In this document: positions 57,998 to 64,000 of the stretch, piece by piece
Position numbering within the stretch: the first letter of the stretch is position 1
How the letters are laid out: every line of letters begins with the position of its first letter
From: CAXQZM01 sp965229645
GTDB lineage: Bacteria > Pseudomonadota > Alphaproteobacteria > UBA7985
Assembly: GCA_965229645.1 (NCBI GenBank)
Contig: OZ245893.1
Location: 3,190,999-3,254,998, forward strand
Direction: 5' to 3'
DNA length: 64,000 nucleotides
The notes under the pieces: model-generated
The model's input: only the letters and a program-made list of their open reading frames with translations
Database searches by the model: none
What the model was told of the DNA's origin: nothing
Made by a program: the position numbers and the translations under genes

Positions 57998-60900
57998 ATG
58001 CAGTTTGCACCAAACTTCGTGACAAGGAAACGTTTTGCGCAAGGCCTTTGGGGCCTGCTGGGCAGCGGCGCGGCGCGTCAAACCCATGGTGCCCGTGCCA
58101 GAACCCAGGGCGAGGGCACGAGGGCGACCTTGCGAAGCCTCGGCCTTGCGGGCCTCGGCGCGGGGCTCTTGGCCTTGGTGCCTGTGTCGGTGGCGCGGGC
58201 GGAATATGTGGTGCCCTCTGAGTGCTATCTTGATCCAGGGCCTATCTGGCATCTGGATAGTACCTATGTCAGTGACATAAATCTGTCGCAAGCATACGTG
58301 GGGCAATCAGGTGAGTGTGCTGGCTTGCTGGTTGTGGACCATATAGCCCTAACCGAAACTTCGAATTGGCAAGGAGATAATTCGTACCGATTTTATAAAG
58401 ATGGCAAGTACTACTACTACGACGACTTTTACGTAGCTAACATAACGGACATGTATGCGTTGTTTTTTGATACTGGGACCGGAACGCAGAACTTCAACCA
58501 AGATATTAGCGGCTGGAACACAGGGAACGTGGAGAATATGCATGCCCTATTTTATCGTAATGATGTCTTTAATAGGGACATATCTCAGTGGGACGTGTCC
58601 AGTGTGACCACGATGGAAACCATGTTTGGTTCCGCGTCATCATTTAATCAAGATATTGGCGATTGGAATGTCTCTAATGTTGAGAACTTTACCAGTATGT
58701 TTAATAATGCCTCGAACTTTAATCAGGACCTGTCTTCATGGGATGTTAGGCATATAGATCTTGAACCGTCAAGTTTTGCCAATAGTACACCGATAAATGG
58801 AACTGACAAAGAACCCGTTTGGGGCGGACATAGTAATTGTGATGCAAGTGCGAACAACGACAATAGTTTTCATGGAAGTGTTTCGCCTTGCGAGGGCATG
58901 CTCGTAATAAATCAAGCTGATTTTGTCACAGCAAAGTCCAATGGATATCAATACGAGTTGACTGGCATCGAGTACACGGGCGATCAGGTCTATACGGGCA
59001 ATGTCACCGATATGTCCTACTACTTTCAAAATCAGGACAACATTGATTTCGATATAAGCGGTTGGGACACGTCGAGTGTTACAAACATGCGTTACATGTT
59101 TGACCAAGCGCAGAATTTCAACCAAGCAATTGGTGGTTGGGATGTTTCCAATGCTACAAATATGGATGGCATGTTTCGAAATGCCAGCAATTTCAACCAA
59201 AGCTTAGTGACGTGGGATGTTTCTCATTTCTCTGGGGAGCCAAATAGTTTTGATAACGGTGCGGACAATTGGGACGATTCGAACAAACCCCTTTGGGCGA
59301 CTGCAGGTCTTGATCCTGGCTTGTCCACCATTGCCATCAGTTCTGGAAGTCTGAGCACTGTGTTCGCTGATGGCTTAGAGAGCGCGAATGTAACAGTCAC
59401 AGCACTCTATGGGGATGGCACCCCGTTTTCGGGTTTGGAGGTCGAAATCTTCAGCGATGATATTCCCACCCAAAGCGACAGTAATGATGGGTTGATCGTT
59501 ACCAACGTCACAGAAATTCTTGAGTCGGATGGGATAACGGGGACAGGGGTTTATACCGCTGACGTAGCTTCCACGCAGGTGGGAACAGCATCGCTCTCCG
59601 CCACCTTAGACGGAATTGCGCTCACCTCCAGTCCTACGACCGTCAACTTCCTCAAAGGGCCAGACCCTCAAACCTCAACGGTGACGCCAAGCACAACCGC
59701 GCCCATAGCCAACGTGACGACCGTCACGATTTCGGTCAATTTGAAGGACGACGAGGGCGCGGTGGTGAAAAACTACAGCGGCCTTACGGGCGAAGTGGTC
59801 GATGGCGACGGCAATGCCATCGCGGCGGCGACCCTCTCGGCCTTCACCGAAGGCCAGGAAAACAGCGACGGTACGGGCACGCATACGGCCACGCTGACGT
59901 CCACCCAGGGCGGCGCTCACTACGTCAAGGTCTATATCGGCGCTCAGTTCATCGGCGCGTCTGACGCGACATCCTCCGCAACGCTAACCTTTAACGGGGA
60001 TGCAAGTAAGTTAGATCTGCCCGCCTCTTCCCTGGCGGTGGACACGGCGCGCGCGCTCCCCAACAACAGCGACGCCATTGAGGTTGCGGTAACGGTGCTC
60101 GATACGAGCGGGGTGCCCGTGTTCGGCTTGAGCAATGTTGCGGTGCTTAAGGATGCGAATTCAGCAGGCACCGCCGCCGATCAAGGCGATGGAACTTATA
60201 CCCTCGCGCTGACGTCCGCTTCGGTCGCACCCCATGCAATCACCGCGACGGTCGGGGGCAGTGCCATCAAAACCAGCGACGGCAGTGCGGATGAAAGCCT
60301 CACGATCAGGTTCTCAGGCGACGAAGCTGCCATCGACCTCAACAAGTCTTCCTTAGCGGTTGTTGGTGATGCCTCCGTCGTCGCCGATGGATCAGAGAAG
60401 ATCGAGGTCGTGGTTACAGTTCTCGACACCAACAATGGGGATGTGGGCTATGGCGTCAACGCGCAGAGCGTCCTCGTCTTCCGAGGCGCCTCGGATACGA
60501 GCGGCACCCTCATGACCGACAATGGCGACGGCACCTATACCGCCGAGTTGACCTCAACCACCGCCCAGAGCGAAACGATCAGTGCGACGGTTAATGACAG
60601 CGCGGTTCGTAATACAGATGATACAGCCGATGAGACGGTTGAAGTGACCTTCGTTCCAGGTGCGGTTGATTTGGGTGTGACGACATTGAGCGTGGCCGCA
60701 ACGGCCAGTGGCTCAACGCCTGCAGCCAATGATAGCGATACCTTCACGATCACGGTGGCGGCGTTGGATGCGAACAGTAACCCAGTTATTGGTTACGATG
60801 TTGCAAAGATCAGCGGTTCGATAAGCGATGCTGCATCGGAGGGGGTAGCCATTACAGATGCGGCATTGTCAAACTTCACAGCGGTTGGCGACGGAACTTA

Positions 60901-63900
60901 CACAGCGACGGTTCAAGCCAAGCAAGCCATAGAACACTTCGTGACGATCAGTTTGGATGGCGCTGCCATTACAAACGCCAGTAACCCTGTGAGCATGACG
61001 TTTGTGGCAGGTGCGGTTGATTTGGGTGTGACGACATTGAGCGTGGCCGCAACGGCCAGTGGCTCAACGCCTGCAGCCAATGATAGCGATACCTTCACGA
61101 TCACGGTGGCGGCGTTGGATGCGAACAGTAACCCAGTTATTGGTTACGATGTTGCGAAGATCAGCGGTTCGATAAGCGATGCTGCATCGGAGGGGGTAGC
61201 CATTACAGATGCGGCATTGTCAAACTTCACAGCGGTTGGCGACGGAACTTACACAGCGACGGTTCAAGCCAAGCAAGCCATAGAACACTTCGTGACGATC
61301 AGTTTGGATGGCGCTGCCATTACAAACGCCAGTAACCCTGTGAGCATGACGTTTGTGGCAGGTGCGGTTGATTTGGGTGTGACGACATTGAGCGTGGCCG
61401 CAACGGCCAGTGGCTCAACGCCTGCAGCCAATGATAGCGATACCTTCACGATCACGGTGGCGGCGTTGGATGCGAACAGTAACCCAGTTATTGGTTACGA
61501 TGTTGCGAAGATCAGCGGTTCGATAAGCGATGCTGCATCGGAGGGGGTAGCCATTACAGATGCGGCATTGTCAAACTTCACAGCGGTTGGCGACGGAACT
61601 TACACAGCGACGGTTCAAGCCAAGCAAGCCATAGAACACTTCGTGACGATCAGTTTGGATGGCGCTGCCATTACAAACGCCAGTAACCCTGTGAGCATGA
61701 CGTTTGTGGCAGGTGCGGTTGATTTGGGTGTGACGACATTGAGCGTGGCCGCAACGGCCAGTGGCTCAACGCCTGCAGCCAATGATAGCGATACCTTCAC
61801 GATCACGGTGGCGGCGTTGGATGCGAACAGTAACCCAGTTATTGGTTACGATGTTGCGAAGATCAGCGGTTCGATAAGCGATGCTGCATCGGAGGGGGTA
61901 GCCATTACAGATGCGGCATTGTCAAACTTCACAGCGGTTGGCGACGGAACTTACACAGCGACGGTTCAAGCCAAGCAAGCCATAGAACACTTCGTGACGA
62001 TCAGTTTGGATGGCGCTGCCATTACAAACGCCAGTAACCCTGTGAGCATGACGTTTGTGGCAGGTGCGGTTGATTTGGGTGTGACGACATTGAGCGTGGC
62101 CGCAACGGCCAGTGGCTCAACGCCTGCAGCCAATGATAGCGATACCTTCACGATCACGGTGGCGGCGTTGGATGCGAACAGTAACCCAGTTATTGGTTAC
62201 GATGTTGCAAAGATCAGCGGTTCGATAAGCGATGCTGCATCGGAGGGGGTAGCCATTACAGATGCGGCATTGTCAAACTTCACAGCGGTTGGCGACGGAA
62301 CTTACACAGCGACGGTTCAAGCCAAGCAAGCCATAGAACACTTCGTGACGATCAGTTTGGATGGCGCTGCCATTACAAACGCCAGTAACCCTGTGAGCAT
62401 GACGTTTGTGGCAGGTGCGGTTGATTTGGGTGTGACGACATTGAGCGTGGCCGCAACGGCCAGTGGCTCAACGCCTGCAGCCAATGATAGCGATACCTTC
62501 ACGATCACGGTGGCGGCGTTGGATGCGAACAGTAACCCAGTTATTGGTTACGATGTTGCGAAGATCAGCGGTTCGATAAGCGATGCTGCATCGGAGGGGG
62601 TAGCCATTACAGATGCGGCATTGTCAAACTTCACAGCGGTTGGCGACGGAACTTACACAGCGACGGTTCAAGCCAAGCAAGCCATAGAACACTTCGTGAC
62701 GATCAGTTTGGATGGCGCTGCCATTACAAACGCCAGTAACCCTGTGAGCATGACGTTTGTGGCAGGTGCGGTTGATTTGGGTGTGACGACATTGAGCGTG
62801 GCCGCAACGGCCAGTGGCTCAACGCCTGCAGCCAATGATAGCGATACCTTCACGATCACGGTGGCGGCGTTGGATGCGAACAGTAACCCAGTTATTGGTT
62901 ACGATGTTGCGAAGATCAGCGGTTCGATAAGCGATGCTGCATCGGAGGGGGTAGCCATTACAGATGCGGCATTGTCAAACTTCACAGCGGTTGGCGACGG
63001 AACTTACACAGCGACGGTTCAAGCCAAGCAAGCCATAGAACACTTCGTGACGATCAGTTTGGATGGCGCTGCCATTACAAACGCCAGTAACCCTGTGAGC
63101 ATGACGTTTGTGGCAGGTGCGGTTGATTTGGGTGTGACGACATTGAGCGTGGCCGCAACGGCCAGTGGCTCAACGCCTGCAGCCAATGATAGCGATACCT
63201 TCACGATCACGGTGGCGGCGTTGGATGCGAACAGTAACCCAGTTATTGGTTACGATGTTGCGAAGATCAGCGGTTCGATAAGCGATGCTGCATCGGAGGG
63301 GGTAGCCATTACAGATGCGGCATTGTCAAACTTCACAGCGGTTGGCGACGGAACTTACACAGCGACGGTTCAAGCCAAGCAAGCCATAGAACACTTCGTG
63401 ACGATCAGTTTGGATGGCGCTGCCATTACAAACGCCAGTAACCCTGTGAGCATGACGTTTGTGGCAGGTGCGGTTGATTTGGGTGTGACGACATTGAGCG
63501 TGGCCGCAACGGCCAGTGGCTCAACGCCTGCAGCCAATGATAGCGATACCTTCACGATCACGGTGGCGGCGTTGGATGCGAACAGTAACCCAGTTATTGG
63601 TTACGATGTTGCAAAGATCAGCGGTTCGATAAGCGATGCTGCATCGGAGGGGGTAGCCATTACAGATGCGGCATTGTCAAACTTCACAGCGGTTGGCGAC
63701 GGAACTTACACAGCGACGGTTCAAGCCAAGCAAGCCATAGAACACTTCGTGACGATCAGTTTGGATGGCGCTGCCATTACAAACGCCAGTAACCCTGTGA
63801 GCATGACGTTTGTGGCAGGTGCGGTTGATTTGGGTGTGACGACATTGAGCGTGGCCGCAACGGCCAGTGGCTCAACGCCTGCAGCCAATGATAGCGATAC

Positions 63901-64000
63901 CTTCACGATCACGGTGGCGGCGTTGGATGCGAACAGTAACCCAGTTATTGGTTACGATGTTGCAAAGATCAGCGGTTCGATAAGCGATGCTGCATCGGAG
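57998..64000 (+). CDS. Second giant repeat surface protein, paralogue of the preceding gene (3' end outside window)
   Basis: The frame from ATG 57998 stays open to the window end (about 2,001 codons). The N-terminus is a long signal region: basic start, hydrophobic core (residues about 48-64) and VARA-E near 68, ending much like the first giant protein. Two BspA-like cassettes follow (about 58200-59300) with the same paired cysteines and FNQDI units. Then come Ig-like/invasin-like domains (59300-60650) and near-identical 117-residue repeats from 60658. The BspA part is markedly AT-richer than genes elsewhere in the window. By analogy it should end in an outer-membrane anchor outside the window. 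A secreted adhesin role is inferred. Confidence 0.85.
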   Translation, partial: MQFAPNFVTRKRFAQGLWGLLGSGAARQTHGARARTQGEGTRATLRSLGLAGLGAGLLALVPVSVARAEYVVPSECYLDPGPIWHLDSTYVSDINLSQAYVGQSGECAGLLVVDHIALTETSNWQGDNSYRFYKDGKYYYYDDFYVANITDMYALFFDTGTGTQNFNQDISGWNTGNVENMHALFYRNDVFNRDISQWDVSSVTTMETMFGSASSFNQDIGDWNVSNVENFTSMFNNASNFNQDLSSWDVRHIDLEPSSFANSTPINGTDKEPVWGGHSNCDASANNDNSFHGSVSPCEGMLVINQADFVTAKSNGYQYELTGIEYTGDQVYTGNVTDMSYYFQNQDNIDFDISGWDTSSVTNMRYMFDQAQNFNQAIGGWDVSNATNMDGMFRNASNFNQSLVTWDVSHFSGEPNSFDNGADNWDDSNKPLWATAGLDPGLSTIAISSGSLSTVFADGLESANVTVTALYGDGTPFSGLEVEIFSDDIPTQSDSNDGLIVTNVTEILESDGITGTGVYTADVASTQVGTASLSATLDGIALTSSPTTVNFLKGPDPQTSTVTPSTTAPIANVTTVTISVNLKDDEGAVVKNYSGLTGEVVDGDGNAIAAATLSAFTEGQENSDGTGTHTATLTSTQGGAHYVKVYIGAQFIGASDATSSATLTFNGDASKLDLPASSLAVDTARALPNNSDAIEVAVTVLDTSGVPVFGLSNVAVLKDANSAGTAADQGDGTYTLALTSASVAPHAITATVGGSAIKTSDGSADESLTIRFSGDEAAIDLNKSSLAVVGDASVVADGSEKIEVVVTVLDTNNGDVGYGVNAQSVLVFRGASDTSGTLMTDNGDGTYTAELTSTTAQSETISATVNDSAVRNTDDTADETVEVTFVPGAVDLGVTTLSVAATASGSTPAANDSDTFTITVAALDANSNPVIGYDVAKISGSISDAASEGVAITDAALSNFTAVGDGTYTATVQAKQAIEHFVTISLDGAAITNASNPVSMTFVAGAVDLGVTTLSVAATASGSTPAANDSDTFTITVAALDANSNPVIGYDVAKISGSISDAASEGVAITDAALSNFTAVGDGTYTATVQAKQAIEHFVTISLDGAAITNASNPVSMTFVAGAVDLGVTTLSVAATASGSTPAANDSDTFTITVAALDANSNPVIGYDVAKISGSISDAASEGVAITDAALSNFTAVGDGTYTATVQAKQAIEHFVTISLDGAAITNASNPVSMTFVAGAVDLGVTTLSVAATASGSTPAANDSDTFTITVAALDANSNPVIGYDVAKISGSISDAASEGVAITDAALSNFTAVGDGTYTATVQAKQAIEHFVTISLDGAAITNASNPVSMTFVAGAVDLGVTTLSVAATASGSTPAANDSDTFTITVAALDANSNPVIGYDVAKISGSISDAASEGVAITDAALSNFTAVGDGTYTATVQAKQAIEHFVTISLDGAAITNASNPVSMTFVAGAVDLGVTTLSVAATASGSTPAANDSDTFTITVAALDANSNPVIGYDVAKISGSISDAASEGVAITDAALSNFTAVGDGTYTATVQAKQAIEHFVTISLDGAAITNASNPVSMTFVAGAVDLGVTTLSVAATASGSTPAANDSDTFTITVAALDANSNPVIGYDVAKISGSISDAASEGVAITDAALSNFTAVGDGTYTATVQAKQAIEHFVTISLDGAAITNASNPVSMTFVAGAVDLGVTTLSVAATASGSTPAANDSDTFTITVAALDANSNPVIGYDVAKISGSISDAASEGVAITDAALSNFTAVGDGTYTATVQAKQAIEHFVTISLDGAAITNASNPVSMTFVAGAVDLGVTTLSVAATASGSTPAANDSDTFTITVAALDANSNPVIGYDVAKISGSISDAASEGVAITDAALSNFTAVGDGTYTATVQAKQAIEHFVTISLDGAAITNASNPVSMTFVAGAVDLGVTTLSVAATASGSTPAANDSDTFTITVAALDANSNPVIGYDVAKISGSISDAASE
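60658..64000 (+). repeat. 351-bp (117-residue) near-perfect tandem repeats, nine full copies plus part of a tenth
   Basis: Units begin at 60658, 61009, 61360, 61711, 62062, 62413, 62764, 63115, 63466 and 63817 (cut). Each encodes one Ig-like domain starting near DLGVTTLSVAATASG and ending ISLDGAAITNASNPVSMTFVAGA. The only difference I could find is a synonymous Ala codon (GCA or GCG); copies 1, 5, 9 and 10 have GCA and 2-4 and 6-8 GCG. The array continues past the window, and its true length in an assembly may be uncertain. Confidence 0.92.

Noticed and set aside
60535..63912. Series of identical 63-codon frames on the minus strand at 351-bp steps
   Set aside because: They are shadows of the tandem repeat in the second giant gene; identical frames follow automatically from identical DNA.
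60658..64000. CRISPR array or satellite interpretation of the regular repeats
   Set aside because: Units are 351 bp with no unique spacers, stay in one reading frame and encode an Ig-like domain.

Overview
The window looks like a chromosomal segment of a GC-rich Gram-negative bacterium, most likely an alphaproteobacterium. The basis is protein resemblance and gene order: a SUV3-type helicase overlapping an HslR-type S4 protein, a seven-iron ferredoxin next to CarD, a plant-type glutamate-cysteine ligase, a RpoH sigma factor, and CcmA/CcmB. No rRNA, tRNA or CRISPR array was recognised.

Layout. Positions 1-5840 (minus strand) hold a five-gene branched-chain-amino-acid-type ABC importer (livJ-livH-livM-livG-livF order) followed by the start of a flavin monooxygenase resembling salicylyl-CoA 5-hydroxylase, so uptake of an aromatic acid is plausible. 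Positions 6310-11350 (plus) hold ccmA-ccmB, a polar amino acid ABC importer (ATPase, binding protein, two permeases) and a YggT protein. Positions 11364-18343 (plus) hold the helicase, hslR, a TerB-like protein, fdxA, carD, a PPP-phosphatase-like protein that has lost almost all its metal ligands, and rpoH. Positions 18604-26566 hold a small membrane protein, ptsN, ubiA, rsmE, gshA, a P-loop protein, metA, a DUF374 acyltransferase and an L-lactate dehydrogenase-like flavoenzyme.

More than half of the window (27060-64000) is two adjacent, same-direction giant surface protein genes. The first encodes 10,211 residues: a long signal peptide, 12 cassettes with about 93 BspA-like (DUF285) 25-residue repeats, invasin-like and fibronectin III-like domains, about 45 bacterial Ig-like repeats, a cadherin-like domain, three Calx-beta-like repeats, and a C-terminal region that looks like an autotransporter beta-barrel ending in Phe. 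The second, cut by the window end, has the same kind of start, two BspA-like cassettes, Ig-like domains, and at least nine nearly identical 351-bp (117-residue) tandem repeats running off the edge. Both arrays show recent block duplication.

The gaps between housekeeping genes carry several families of small structured repeats: a roughly 205-bp multi-hairpin element with terminal inverted repeats (three copies), a related element directly upstream of terB, carD and ptsN, a 37-bp palindromic element nested inside other repeats, and a short hairpin repeat. Several have stem arms that change together between copies, so base pairing seems to be preserved.
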